Source: CAYUWG01 sp964448285 (lineage in GTDB: Bacteria > Bacteroidota > Ignavibacteria > SZUA-365). From it: a stretch of DNA of 64,000 bases. The position numbers were made by a program, and so were the translations under genes. The notes under the pieces are model-generated. The model was not told the DNA's origin. It did not search any database and saw only the letters and a program-made list of their open reading frames with translations. Shown here piece after piece: positions 1 to 8,318 of the stretch; the first letter of the stretch is position 1; every line of letters starts with the position of its first letter. Location: assembly GCA_964448285.1 (NCBI GenBank), contig CAYUWG010000002.1:1-64000 (forward strand). The letters are read 5' to 3'.

Positions 1-1
1 C

Positions 2-964
2 GAACCCACTAGATCCCTGAATATAGGTATAACACAAGTACGACATATCAGCGATACAGGTTGGTTTGCGCCGTTGTGGCGTTCCTTTGATTACGATGTG
101 GGCAATACGCTTCGTCCATTATTTGAGTACAACTCTCAAGTGTATGCGGATTCGATAATGACCGACTTATTTACTGTTAAAGAAAATGACACTATTAGTT
201 TTTTCGTGCCTGTAGTACTACTTCTGCCTCCATGGATTACTTCACGGGATAGTGGTTTATACAACGTTAGGTTCCAGTATCCACTTGATTTTATTGTTGA
301 TCTTGTCAATCTACAAAATGAGCGACTATCCCTTGTTGACAGCATACACTTCGCTCAAATAGATTCGCTCGCCCAGTTTTTCGAAAATTTATGGGGTCAT
401 TCATATGAATGGTACTCATCAGGAAATCTATCAGGGATCGACCAAAGATTTGTTGTTAGCCAATCGTTAGATGGTCGTGATGTGAGTCTGCGGGTATTAT
501 TTAAATACAACGGACCTGATTCCACGAGATGGATAGAACGCGAAGACGTGTGGTTGCCGTATTATGGTATGAACGATTCTGTACTAGTCAATGCACTCTA
601 CTACGCATTTAATGTGCTGTGTCCTCATATCATTGGATGCGATACATCTTTAGGGAAGATATCGCAAAGCGTTGCAAAAGGCATAATTCATTCAGATTTT
701 GCCTTTGCCGTATATCCAGATCCAGGCATTACGGCGCATTACCATCTTTATGCTAAGAATCTTGAACCGTCCACACGAGTACAGATCAAGATCGTAGCAT
801 CAAGTGGGTTTGAGGTAGGACATCGATATTATATTACCAATCAACATGGATCATTAAATGCAACCGTTGATTTAGAGGGAATCGCGTCTGGCATTTATTA
901 CTTCATTCTTACCTCTGAAAATAGGTATTATACAGTAAAACAAGTACGACATTTATCGAGGTGA
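2..964 (+). CDS. Secreted protein with T9SS-like C-terminus, 5' end outside the window
   Basis: The reading frame is open to the left edge of the window, so the true start is not seen; the first internal start-like codon is a TTG at 74. I do not recognise a catalytic domain. The last ~75 residues (a short beta-rich stretch with a G-I-Y-Y-F-I-L pattern followed by a Y-x-V-K-Q-V-R tail) look like a type IX secretion C-terminal sorting domain, which in Bacteroidota directs outer-membrane export and cell-surface attachment. The DNA is clearly more AT-rich than the recX-recA region beside it, suggesting acquired or weakly constrained surface-protein DNA. The next gene starts 7 bases after the stop, so the two are probably co-transcribed. 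The sorting-domain call is by pattern only. Confidence 0.6.
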   Translation, partial: EPTRSLNIGITQVRHISDTGWFAPLWRSFDYDVGNTLRPLFEYNSQVYADSIMTDLFTVKENDTISFFVPVVLLLPPWITSRDSGLYNVRFQYPLDFIVDLVNLQNERLSLVDSIHFAQIDSLAQFFENLWGHSYEWYSSGNLSGIDQRFVVSQSLDGRDVSLRVLFKYNGPDSTRWIEREDVWLPYYGMNDSVLVNALYYAFNVLCPHIIGCDTSLGKISQSVAKGIIHSDFAFAVYPDPGITAHYHLYAKNLEPSTRVQIKIVASSGFEVGHRYYITNQHGSLNATVDLEGIASGIYYFILTSENRYYTVKQVRHLSR

Positions 965-971
965 TAAAAAA

Positions 972-1451
972 ATGAAAAAGCTAATTATTATCTGCATCAT
1001 TATAGTGCTTGCTGGCGTTTGTCAAGGACGTGAAACACTGGATTACACGCCGGAAGAAAGAGAGAATCATCTATCGCAATGGATTACGGTCACATTTACA
1101 GTTCAAAATACTGAATGTTCCTCGACGAGATTGACAATGGCGGTTAACATCGGTGCATTCGTCTCTGGAATGGGAGGTATGCTACCTGTAGTTGGAGTAC
1201 CGATATTTGGACCAACTGCATTTGGGCTTGGCGTTGCATCGATTATACTCTCTGCTCAAGGTGAGTGTGTGTGCAGGGTTATGGAAGGCAAGGGCTGTCC
1301 GAATGCTTGTATAAATTACGAGGAAATAATACAAGCAATAATCAATGGCGATACTCCACCTGACCCAGTGTGGGAGCCGAGATGTATGATGACAGGGACT
1401 TCTCATACGTTTTGTTCCTGCACAAACAAATATCATTGCAGTCATCCCTAA
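972..1451 (+). CDS. Small Cys-rich secreted protein, unknown function
   Basis: A 159-residue protein not recognised as a known family. Residues 1-19 form a typical signal peptide (MKK, then an Ile/Val-rich core ending near CQG). A central Gly/Val/Ile-rich segment (about residues 58-95) could be a membrane-inserting or glycine-zipper-like helix. Ten cysteines lie in the mature part, most of them in the C-terminal half, ending in a C-S-C...C-S-H-P tail, which suggests disulfides or metal binding after export. The ATG follows the preceding gene by 7 bases with an A-rich ribosome-binding region, so it is probably co-expressed with that T9SS-type protein and may be its partner. Codon use is AT-rich like its neighbour. 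Confidence 0.55.
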   Translation: MKKLIIICIIIVLAGVCQGRETLDYTPEERENHLSQWITVTFTVQNTECSSTRLTMAVNIGAFVSGMGGMLPVVGVPIFGPTAFGLGVASIILSAQGECVCRVMEGKGCPNACINYEEIIQAIINGDTPPDPVWEPRCMMTGTSHTFCSCTNKYHCSHP

Positions 1452-1481
1452 TTATTTAATGATAGGTGTTGTAGCGAAAGT

Positions 1482-2111
1482 TTACATCACCTTCCCCATC
1501 ACTTTCTTCACAACGTCGAATGAAAAGCCGCGGCGAAGGAGAAAGTCGGTGAGGCGCCTTCTCTGCGTCTCAACGGGAAACCGTTCGAAGCTCGTGCGTT
1601 TCTTTTCCGCGAGTTGAAGGGCAATAGCCTCCTCATCGATGCTTCCGGTAAGTGAATCGAGTGTGCGGGTAATGATCTCTTTGGAGATGCCTTTAGCGGT
1701 AAGCTCGCGCTGAAGAACGGAACGCGCGCGCGGTTTCAGGTTCAGGCGGTCCTTTACATACGCGAGGGCGAATGCCTCATCATCGATCAACCCAACTCGC
1801 GAGTACCCTGCAATCACTTCGTCAATCACCTCATCGGAAAAGCCCTTCCGCGCCAGACGCTGACGAAGTTCCTTCTCCGAGCGCCTGCGCCCCGCGAACA
1901 AGCGCTCAGCGGCAAGTTTCGCCTGGATCACTCCGTCGGTGCGTTCAATCTCGCTGCGCAACTCGGGCGTCAGTTCCATACCCTTTGCAAGCTGGAAGCG
2001 GTACGCGATTTCTTCGTTAACGCCAAAGGCGAACTCATCATCCAGGAAAATCGAAACGCGCCGTTGAGCGCGTTTTTGTCGTTCGATTTTCGTGATGCGC
2101 GGGAGCGACAC
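1482..2111 (-). CDS. recX: Regulatory protein RecX
   Basis: A 209-residue RecX-family protein. RecX binds RecA filaments and limits recombinase activity. The family pattern is visible: an N-terminal beta-strand region with F-L-D-D-E-F-A-F-G-V, then repeated three-helix units containing R-R-x-S-E-K-E-L-R-x-R-L (about 75-86) and the G-L-I-D-D-E-A-F-A motif (about 107-115), and a final L-L-R-R-G-F-S unit. Length is normal for a three-repeat RecX. It is the last gene of the minus-strand run containing recA, but unusually two DUF4249 lipoprotein genes separate it from recA. Only 6 bases separate it from the lipoprotein gene upstream, so it is probably translated from the same message. Confidence 0.92.
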   Translation of the reverse strand: MSLPRITKIERQKRAQRRVSIFLDDEFAFGVNEEIAYRFQLAKGMELTPELRSEIERTDGVIQAKLAAERLFAGRRRSEKELRQRLARKGFSDEVIDEVIAGYSRVGLIDDEAFALAYVKDRLNLKPRARSVLQRELTAKGISKEIITRTLDSLTGSIDEEAIALQLAEKKRTSFERFPVETQRRRLTDFLLRRGFSFDVVKKVMGKVM

Positions 2112-2117
2112 GCGCGT

Positions 2118-3020
2118 TTACCGTGGAATCAATGAATGGTAGCTGATCCGCACTGAGTCGGTGCTGATTGCGCCAAAGACGCCGATGCCTCCGCTGATGT
2201 TCGTGAAGTCCGGTTTGTCCTGGCGCACGGAGACGGGATCGTCGAAGCCGCGTACGGTTTGATAATAGGCATAGAGATAGGTGTCGAGTGAGTACGCAGT
2301 CCCGACGACCTGAATGTTCTGTGTGCTGTCGGTTTGCTCCAGCCGGGCGCGCAAGTCCGCGAGGAATTCCGTCGGAAATTCTACCGAAATATCACGAGAG
2401 GGCTTCGTGTATTCGGTGTTGCCCGTTTTCGGATCGATACCGCGAGGGATTTCGTAGCGCAGTTCCACCCGCTTTCCGTTTACCGTTTTCTCGCCGGTGA
2501 TCCACAGGCGGAAATAAAATCCGCGAGGCGTCGCGGACGTACTGATCGCTCCGGCCCGCAGCTCGACGCCCTTGCGCAACCCAGCAACATCGGGTGCAAG
2601 AAGTTGCACGAACGCTCGGCTCGGAACGGTGGCCTGCGAGGAGATGGCCGGCAATCCCGGGACCTCGACGAGCAGTGTATAGACCGCTCCTTCCACGGGC
2701 GAAAGCTCGCGCGTGATCCAGATCTTCTTCATCGTGCCGGCACCGATATCGACAAGCGTATCGGTCAGCGTGAAGGTCCGCTTGCTCGTTTGGATGAGCA
2801 CCTTCGCATCCGTAACCGGTTGCTTCCCGATCGGTTCGTTGGGGTTCGTTCCGACTGCGTCGAAGGTCCGTTCGAGACGCACGACCTGAACCGGCGAGGT
2901 CACATCGAGCACGGCGAAGACCACGATGCGCTCCTGGTATTCTTCTTTTGGATCGAAGGAATTATCGCAACCGGCAATGAGGACGAGAACACAGCAGAGA
3001 ATGACTTTACGAAACGACAT
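2118..3020 (-). CDS. DUF4249-family lipoprotein (second of tandem pair)
   Basis: A lipoprotein of 300 residues. The frame can be read further upstream, but the start at 3020 gives a clean signal peptide ending in a lipobox (L-I-A-G-C, Cys at residue 18), followed by D-N-S-F-D-P-K and a beta-rich domain with V-V-F-A-V-L-D; an alternative ATG lies at 3038. The mature domain matches the DUF4249 pattern seen in Bacteroidota, including the R-G-F-D-D-P and G-G-I-G-V-F-G-A motifs near the C-terminus. DUF4249 proteins are usually periplasmic or outer-membrane lipoproteins near TonB receptors, with no established reaction. Here it is a clear paralogue of the gene immediately upstream, and both sit between recA and recX. 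Confidence 0.82.
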   Translation of the reverse strand: MSFRKVILCCVLVLIAGCDNSFDPKEEYQERIVVFAVLDVTSPVQVVRLERTFDAVGTNPNEPIGKQPVTDAKVLIQTSKRTFTLTDTLVDIGAGTMKKIWITRELSPVEGAVYTLLVEVPGLPAISSQATVPSRAFVQLLAPDVAGLRKGVELRAGAISTSATPRGFYFRLWITGEKTVNGKRVELRYEIPRGIDPKTGNTEYTKPSRDISVEFPTEFLADLRARLEQTDSTQNIQVVGTAYSLDTYLYAYYQTVRGFDDPVSVRQDKPDFTNISGGIGVFGAISTDSVRISYHSLIPR

Positions 3021-3075
3021 TACGAACGCCTTCAACATGAGGGAGAACTTCGCCAATGAGACTTGCGCGGGAAAG

Positions 3076-3999
3076 TCATTTCGCCTCCCCGATGAATTTG
3101 TTGTACCAAATCCGTGAGGAATCGGCCGAGAAGCCTCCGAAGACGCCGAGACCGCCATCGATGAACGAGACATTCGGATTATCGAGCCGCACGGAAGCAG
3201 GGTCATCGAAGCCCCTTACGACTTTGTAGTAGTTATAGAAATTTTTTTCGAACGCATAGCCGACCGCCAGCACCTGCTTGTCGCGCACCGTCGTATCGCC
3301 GTCCAGAAGTTGGTTGTGTGTGCGTTGAAGCGCGTCAAAAGTATAGAGCATGGAACTCTCCGGACCGAGCGAAGGGAATTCATAGATATTCCTTGTGCTG
3401 TCGGAAAACACCGGGACCTCGCGCCGGATTTCGCGCCACTGCCCGTCGATGTTTTTCAGGCACGTGATGAACAGCCGATAGTAATAGCCCACCGGTTTAT
3501 TCTTCATCGTGGGTACACCCGGTTTGACGATCACAGCCTTGAGCGTGTCGATCCGCTGGTTCATCGCATACACCCAAAGCCTGCTCGGGACGGTCAACAC
3601 GGAACTCACCTGCTCGAAGCCGGGGACGTTCACGCGCAACAGGTATTTCCCGTCTTCCTTTACCTCGAGCGAACGAGTGATCCACACGCGCCGAACGAGT
3701 CCATCACTTCCCGTCAGCAGCGTGTCGTAGCATTGAACGGTCTTTCCATCTCCGCTGAGGAAGACCTTTGCAGAGTCGATGCGCCGTGCTTCTTCGGGCG
3801 GATAGGGTTTGCCGATTTCGGCATCGTAGGTTTTTTCGACGCGCACCACCTGCATCGATGCGGTTGGGTCGAGCACGCAATAGACGACGAGCTGTTCATG
3901 GAATTCCGCTTTCGGCGTGAAGCTGTTGTCACATCCCGCGAAGAGCGCAATCACAGTGACGGAAGCGATGAGGAAACGACTCGCGATAGAACCGGGCAT
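3076..3999 (-). CDS. DUF4249-family lipoprotein (first of tandem pair)
   Basis: A lipoprotein of 307 residues. The long open frame overlaps recA, but the ATG at 3999 lies 2 bases after the recA stop and gives a proper signal peptide with lipobox A-L-F-A-G-C followed by D-N-S-F-T-P-K, so I take it as the start. The rest parallels the downstream gene closely: a V-V-Y-C-V-L-D strand, V-V-R-V-E-K-T-Y-D, R-V-W-I-T-R-S, then R-G-F-D-D-P-A-S-V-R and G-G-L-G-V-F-G-G near the end. These shared motifs show a tandem duplication. The position directly behind recA suggests read-through co-transcription; whether it has anything to do with recombination is unknown. Confidence 0.82.
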   Translation of the reverse strand: MPGSIASRFLIASVTVIALFAGCDNSFTPKAEFHEQLVVYCVLDPTASMQVVRVEKTYDAEIGKPYPPEEARRIDSAKVFLSGDGKTVQCYDTLLTGSDGLVRRVWITRSLEVKEDGKYLLRVNVPGFEQVSSVLTVPSRLWVYAMNQRIDTLKAVIVKPGVPTMKNKPVGYYYRLFITCLKNIDGQWREIRREVPVFSDSTRNIYEFPSLGPESSMLYTFDALQRTHNQLLDGDTTVRDKQVLAVGYAFEKNFYNYYKVVRGFDDPASVRLDNPNVSFIDGGLGVFGGFSADSSRIWYNKFIGEAK

Positions 4000-4001
4000 T
4001 C

Positions 4002-5069
4002 TTATTTCGTTCTTTTCGAAGCGCTCGCTGTTTCCAACTCCTGCTCGGAGGAGTTGTTGGAAGTCGCGACGGGTTCGACTCCGAGTGCGGTTTTCACAGC
4101 CTGCTCGATGTTTGCGAGAAGGTCGGGCGCTTCGTTCAGGACTTTCTTCACGCCTTCGCGGCCTTGTCCGAGGCGCTCGTCGCCAAAGGAAAACCACGAG
4201 CCGCTCTTTTGAATGACGCCGCATTCGACGCCGACGTCTAACAGGTCGCCGATCTTCGAGATGCCTTCGTTGTAGAGAATATCGAACTCGACTTCCTTGA
4301 AAGGCGGAGCTAACTTGTTCTTCACGACCTTGACGCGCACGCGGTTGCCGATGATGTTTCCCGCATCCTTGATCACGTCCTTCCTGCGAATGTCCATGCG
4401 GATGGATGCATAGAACTTCAGTGCGTTGCCGCCCGTGGTCGTCTCTGGATTGCCGAACATGACGCCGATCTTTGAGCGCAGTTGGTTCGTAAAGATGACC
4501 GTCGTTTTGCTCTTGTTGATGGCCGCCGTGAGTTTTCGAAGCGCCTGCGACATGAGGCGCGCCTGCACGCCCATCGTGGGGTCGCCCATCTCGCCTTCGA
4601 TTTCCGCGCGCGGAACGAGCGCCGCGACGGAGTCGATGACGATGACGTCGAGCGCATTGCTGCGCACGAGTGTTTCAACGATCTCGAGTGCTTGTTCGCC
4701 GTACTCAGGCTGCGAGACGAGAAGGTTGGAAACATCGACGCCGATCTTTTTCGCATAGCCGATATCGAGCGCGTGTTCTGCGTCCACGAATGCCGCTATG
4801 CCGCCGGTCTTCTGCGCTTCGGAGACGATGTGAAGGCAGATCGTCGTTTTCCCGGAAGATTCCGGCCCATAGATTTCGAGCACCCGACCACGCGGAACGC
4901 CGCCGATGCCAAGCGCCGAATCGAGCGAGATGGATCCGGTTGGAATGGCTTCCACCTTCGTGATCACTCCGTCACCCAGGCGCATGATGGAACCCTTGCC
5001 ATAATTCTTCTCGATCTGATCGACTGCGAGAGAAAGCGCCTTCTGTTTTCCGTCTTTTTCCTCTGCCAT
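4002..5069 (-). CDS. recA: Recombinase RecA
   Basis: A full-length RecA of 355 residues: ATP-dependent strand exchange and, in organisms with LexA, co-protease activity. Visible hallmarks are the Walker A motif G-P-E-S-S-G-K-T (residues 68-75), the N-terminal K-N-Y-G-K-G-S-I-M-R-L-G-D segment, the V-I-D-S-V-A-A-L-V-P Walker B strand, the L2-region F-x-N-Q-L-R-S-K-I-G-V-M-F-G-N-P-E-T-T-T-G-G and the acidic, Ser/Thr-rich C-terminal tail. A good GAGGAAG ribosome-binding site lies upstream of the ATG. Only 21 bases separate it from thpR, and I see no obvious LexA/SOS box there, so expression is probably at least partly from the upstream operon promoter. Confidence 0.98.
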   Translation of the reverse strand: MAEEKDGKQKALSLAVDQIEKNYGKGSIMRLGDGVITKVEAIPTGSISLDSALGIGGVPRGRVLEIYGPESSGKTTICLHIVSEAQKTGGIAAFVDAEHALDIGYAKKIGVDVSNLLVSQPEYGEQALEIVETLVRSNALDVIVIDSVAALVPRAEIEGEMGDPTMGVQARLMSQALRKLTAAINKSKTTVIFTNQLRSKIGVMFGNPETTTGGNALKFYASIRMDIRRKDVIKDAGNIIGNRVRVKVVKNKLAPPFKEVEFDILYNEGISKIGDLLDVGVECGVIQKSGSWFSFGDERLGQGREGVKKVLNEAPDLLANIEQAVKTALGVEPVATSNNSSEQELETASASKRTK

Positions 5070-5090
5070 TTCTTCCTCGTTAAAAAGCTG

Positions 5091-5672
5091 TTAGTGTAGT
5101 GTTCGAAAACTCACGCGTGAGCGTTCCCTGTGAATCGCCCCTCTCGGCGTAAGCGCGCTTTCCATCATATGCAACGCTCTGAATTGCACAGGAGTGGCTT
5201 GAAAGCTACAGGACTCGATTTCCTTTTCCAAATACGGCCGGCGTCCGGCGTCTTTTACGCGGGCAACGGTAAGGTGCGGTGTGAATTTCTTCGTATCGGA
5301 TTCGATACCGTGCGCGCGGCAGGTGCCCTCAACGACGAGATGAAGACTGTGAAACGAATCAAATCCCAGCGAAAAACCAATCCATACCACACGCGGCGCT
5401 CGCGCATTCGGAAACATTCCAACACGATCGAGGACAGCTTCGATCACGGGTTGGTCGGCAAGACGTTCTTCGAGTTCGCGATGAATCGCATCGATCGTAG
5501 CCGAAGGTGTGTCGCCGAGAAAACGAACCGTCATGTGCACGTGCCCGATCTTCTCCATACGAAGAGGGAGGTCCTTCTTCGAAAGGCATTCGAGGTACGA
5601 TTCGATCGATGGAAGTGCGTCCGCATCGGGATAGAGCGCGATAAAGCAGCGGATCAGATCTGAGCGAGGCAT
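5091..5672 (-). CDS. thpR: RNA 2',3'-cyclic phosphodiesterase (2H family)
   Basis: A 193-residue 2H phosphoesterase, the family that opens 2',3'-cyclic phosphates (LigT/ThpR). Both catalytic H-x-T motifs are present: H46-M-T48 and H133-L-T135, each in the expected beta-strand context (V-H-M-T-V-R-F-L-G and T-P-H-L-T-V-A-R-V). Length is normal. The R-C-F-I-A-L start is also typical of the family. Its first codon overlaps the stop region of the phosphofructokinase-like gene by one base, so the two are translationally coupled in the same minus-strand run that continues to recA. Confidence 0.9.
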   Translation of the reverse strand: MPRSDLIRCFIALYPDADALPSIESYLECLSKKDLPLRMEKIGHVHMTVRFLGDTPSATIDAIHRELEERLADQPVIEAVLDRVGMFPNARAPRVVWIGFSLGFDSFHSLHLVVEGTCRAHGIESDTKKFTPHLTVARVKDAGRRPYLEKEIESCSFQATPVQFRALHMMESALTPRGAIHRERSRVSFRTLH

Positions 5673-6655
5673 TAGGGAGCAAGAATTCGCGTGAGGTCGA
5701 GCAAGCGGAGGTTCAATTCCTTCGGTGATTCCGTTGCTTCGCGCAGCGGGGTAAGGCGGGTTTTGCCCTGCACCTCGCCGACGACAACATTGGTTTCACT
5801 CATGAACAATGCCTCGACGGCTGAAGCGCCGAGCCTGCTTGCGAGAATGCGATCTCGCGCAGTGGGCGTGCCTCCGCGTTGCATGTCGGTCAGCAAAAGG
5901 ATCCGGCTCTCGATGCCGTGTTCTCGTAATTTTTTCGCGAACTGCATCGCTCCTCCTTCCCGGTAGCCTTCGGCGACGACGATGAAGCGCGTCACTTTCT
6001 TCTTCCTGGAATTTTGCAACGCTTCACGAATCGACTCGAAGGTCGCTCCACCCTCCGGAATCAGAACTTCGCCCGAGCCGCTTGCAAGCCCGACTTTCAG
6101 TGCAACGCCTCCGGCATCACGTCCAGCCACTTCGATGACCGCGATAGACTCATGCCCTTCCAATGCCTCTCGCAGTTTGTCGATAGACTTCGTTGCGGTG
6201 TCGATTGCCGTATCGAATCCGACCGAAAAGTCCGTGCCGCAGACGTCGTTTTCCACCGTAGCGGGAATGCCGATAGTAGGAAGATGGTATTCGCTGTAGA
6301 GCGCGCTCGCGCCGCGCATCGTCCCGTAACCCCCAATGACGATCAGGGCGTCGAGGGCATGCTCGCGCAGAGTGGCGATGGCTTTCATGCGATTGTCCTT
6401 TGCGAGGAAATCGTCGCACACACCCGATTGCAAAACCGAACCGCCGCGATGGATGATGTTCGAAACGGTGCAGGATTCCATTTCCAGAAGATCACCGTGA
6501 ATCAACCCCTGATAGCCGTCGCGGAAACCGATCATGCGAATACCCTTCATCAAGCCCATGCGCACAACTGCACGTAATGCGGCATTCATCCCCGGCGCTC
6601 CTCTGCCGGAGGTCAACATCCCAATCGTCTTGATCGCATCTATCGGTTCAGTCAT
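5672..6655 (-). CDS. Phosphofructokinase homologue with altered active-site residues
   Basis: A 327-residue member of the bacterial PfkA family by length and fold markers: the G-A-P-G-M-N-A-A-L-R loop (19-28), V-I-G-G-x-G-T (106-112), N-D-V (136-138), E-V-A-G-R-D-A-G (175-182) and Q-R-G-G-T-P-T (259-265). The usual catalytic residues differ. The G-G-D-G-S aspartate is Tyr110. The T-I-D-N-D general base (Asp127 in E. coli PfkA) is Glu135. The first loop has S-G-R-G-A instead of S-G-G-D-A. The position of His249 is Asp257, and M-G-R is A-G-R. It may have a different phosphoryl donor or substrate, or be regulatory. It lies 30 bases behind the Sua5-type gene and overlaps thpR. I therefore do not give it a pfkA symbol. 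Confidence 0.85.
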   Translation of the reverse strand: MTEPIDAIKTIGMLTSGRGAPGMNAALRAVVRMGLMKGIRMIGFRDGYQGLIHGDLLEMESCTVSNIIHRGGSVLQSGVCDDFLAKDNRMKAIATLREHALDALIVIGGYGTMRGASALYSEYHLPTIGIPATVENDVCGTDFSVGFDTAIDTATKSIDKLREALEGHESIAVIEVAGRDAGGVALKVGLASGSGEVLIPEGGATFESIREALQNSRKKKVTRFIVVAEGYREGGAMQFAKKLREHGIESRILLLTDMQRGGTPTARDRILASRLGASAVEALFMSETNVVVGEVQGKTRLTPLREATESPKELNLRLLDLTRILAP

Positions 6656-6685
6656 CGTGGTCGTAAACTACGCACGCTCGGTATC

Positions 6686-7696
6686 TCAGAGAATTTTCGT
6701 TGCCGCCTTTCGGAGACGGTTCATGATCGCGAGCCCGATGCCAATTTCCTGCACTGCCGGGCAGAGAATGACATCGAGCGATTTCCTGTCAAGCTCCTGA
6801 AGTGCGCGATAGAGATTTTTCGCGAAGTCCTGCAACGAGCCATTGCCCAAACTGAAGAACGCATCCACATCGAGTTTGCGCAATTGGCTCGGCGCCGCGA
6901 GTCCGATACGATGGCCGTTTGCACGAAGCACGGTTATCGTTCGTTCAACTCGATCTCTGCTTCCGTTCGTCACGATGTAGAGAGGAGTTCGCGGAGCGTA
7001 ATGACCGTACTTCATCCCCGGTGATGGCGGCGTGGATGCCGTGTTGCGCGCAAAGGAAACACGTGTCCCGAGTGCGTTCTCCAACATCTCTTTCGTCACC
7101 ACACCGGGACGAAGGATGCGTGGCGCCGACCGTGTGATATCGAGCACGGTCGATTCGATGCCAACGGAACATTCACCGCCATCGAGAACGGCGAAGATGC
7201 GGCCATCGAGTTGGTCGAGAACCGCCTGTGCCGTTGTCGGACTCGGCCGCCCCGAACGATTCGCAGACGGCGCCGCAAGCGGAACTCCCGCCTCTGCGAT
7301 CAAATCACGTGCGATGCTGCTCGCTGGAATCCTGATACCGACGGTATCCAATCCTGCCGTCACAATGTCCAGGACGGCGGCATTCCGTTTTGCGACGAGA
7401 GTCAACGGCCCCGGCCAGTACATGTCCGCCAGGCGGATAAAGAGTTTCGACGATGTTGCGATGAGTTCTTGCGCCATGGGAAGATATCCTACGTGAACGA
7501 TGAGCGGATTGTCCGATGGCCGGCCCTTCGCGCGAAAGATGCGCTTCACGGCTTTCTCATCGAAGATGTTCGCACCGAGTCCATACACGGTCTCTGTCGG
7601 AAACGCGACAAGCTTCCCGTCGAGTATCGCATCGGATGCAATCCGCAGGCTTCGTTTCCTGTCCCGCGCTTTGGTTGAAAGGACTATCGTGTTCAG
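6686..7696 (-). CDS. L-threonylcarbamoyladenylate synthase (Sua5 type), probable CTG start
   Basis: Makes threonylcarbamoyl-AMP from Thr, bicarbonate and ATP for the t6A37 modification of ANN-decoding tRNAs. The YrdC domain is clear: G-K-L-V-A-F-P-T-E-T-V-Y-G-L-G-A, K-G-R-P-x-x-N-P-L-I-V-H-V, W-P-G-P-L-T-L-V, and A-P-S-A-N-R-S-G. After it comes P-G-M-K-Y-G-H-Y-A-P-R-T-P, the linker typical of the longer Sua5 form, and a C-terminal Sua5 domain. No in-frame ATG precedes the conserved strand. The frame continues to a CTG at 7696 preceded by AGAGG at 6 bases spacing, which would give a normal N-terminus of about 22 residues before G-K-L-V; a GTG at 7588 would cut into the catalytic motif. The next upstream gene ends 13 bases away. 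Confidence 0.9.
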   Translation of the reverse strand: MNTIVLSTKARDRKRSLRIASDAILDGKLVAFPTETVYGLGANIFDEKAVKRIFRAKGRPSDNPLIVHVGYLPMAQELIATSSKLFIRLADMYWPGPLTLVAKRNAAVLDIVTAGLDTVGIRIPASSIARDLIAEAGVPLAAPSANRSGRPSPTTAQAVLDQLDGRIFAVLDGGECSVGIESTVLDITRSAPRILRPGVVTKEMLENALGTRVSFARNTASTPPSPGMKYGHYAPRTPLYIVTNGSRDRVERTITVLRANGHRIGLAAPSQLRKLDVDAFFSLGNGSLQDFAKNLYRALQELDRKSLDVILCPAVQEIGIGLAIMNRLRKAATKIL

Positions 7697-7709
7697 TGAC
7701 GACCTCTGC

Positions 7710-8318
7710 TCATTCGAAGAGGGAAGATTGCAGCGATTTCTTTCGTGACGTTTTTCGCTTCAACGAATTGCGGACTTCTTCGCTCAGCACTTCAGCGGCG
7801 GTTCGAAGAAGGCCTTCGATCTCGCCTTCGGAATGCGCGATCCCGTCCCGTGCGTCAACTTCGAGATCGGATGCAATGAGCAGGCACGACCTTCCGACGA
7901 CGAGCGCCTGGAGGACGGTGTCCGTCTCCCATCTTCCGATCGAAATGCGAAAGGAAAATGTGTTTGCATTCGCGATGATCTCCGCACCGAGACGATTTGC
8001 GCCACGCTTCATTTTTTCCCAACCGGAGAATTGCCTCTTGAGCAGCGTCTCATACACCCAAGAGTCATCCTCGATTCGAAAGCAAATCTCTTCGCGAAAG
8101 CCTTCCTTCAACAGTTGGGTTGGGATCGGTGGGAAGTCCAGAAGTTCTGAAAGCAATCCGTCGCTTTCATTTCCCTCGAAGCGAACGCGTTGCATGAAGC
8201 GGCCGGACACGCGATAGAAGGTCCCCGGTGATTCCGAGAAAGGATGCCACGCGCCATCGGAGACGAGTTTCTCCTTCGCTTGTGAAAGGCGCGTGAGTTG
8301 AATTTGCTGGTACCTCAT
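7710..8318 (-). CDS. Hypothetical protein, first gene of the recA-region run
   Basis: A 202-residue protein I do not recognise. It has no signal peptide or membrane helix, is rich in charged residues, and ends in a basic tail (K-R-K-T-S-R-K-K-S) that could contact nucleic acid. The middle contains W-E-K-M-K-R-G-A-N-R-L-G-A-E and predicted mixed alpha/beta structure. It starts the minus-strand series that runs through the Sua5-type enzyme, the phosphofructokinase homologue, thpR and recA; its stop is 13 bases ahead of the proposed CTG start of the Sua5 gene, so the two are likely co-transcribed. A link to tRNA modification is possible from position only. Confidence 0.7.
   Translation of the reverse strand: MRYQQIQLTRLSQAKEKLVSDGAWHPFSESPGTFYRVSGRFMQRVRFEGNESDGLLSELLDFPPIPTQLLKEGFREEICFRIEDDSWVYETLLKRQFSGWEKMKRGANRLGAEIIANANTFSFRISIGRWETDTVLQALVVGRSCLLIASDLEVDARDGIAHSEGEIEGLLRTAAEVLSEEVRNSLKRKTSRKKSLQSSLFE

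Noticed and set aside
3310..4212. A 300-codon plus-strand open frame over recA and the DUF4249 gene
   Set aside because: It lies opposite clear genes with strong homology patterns and has no own motifs; typical shadow of GC-biased codons.
5070..5110. LexA/SOS box ahead of recA
   Set aside because: No dyad of either the CTGT-N8-ACAG or GAAC-N4-GTTC type is seen in the short gap.
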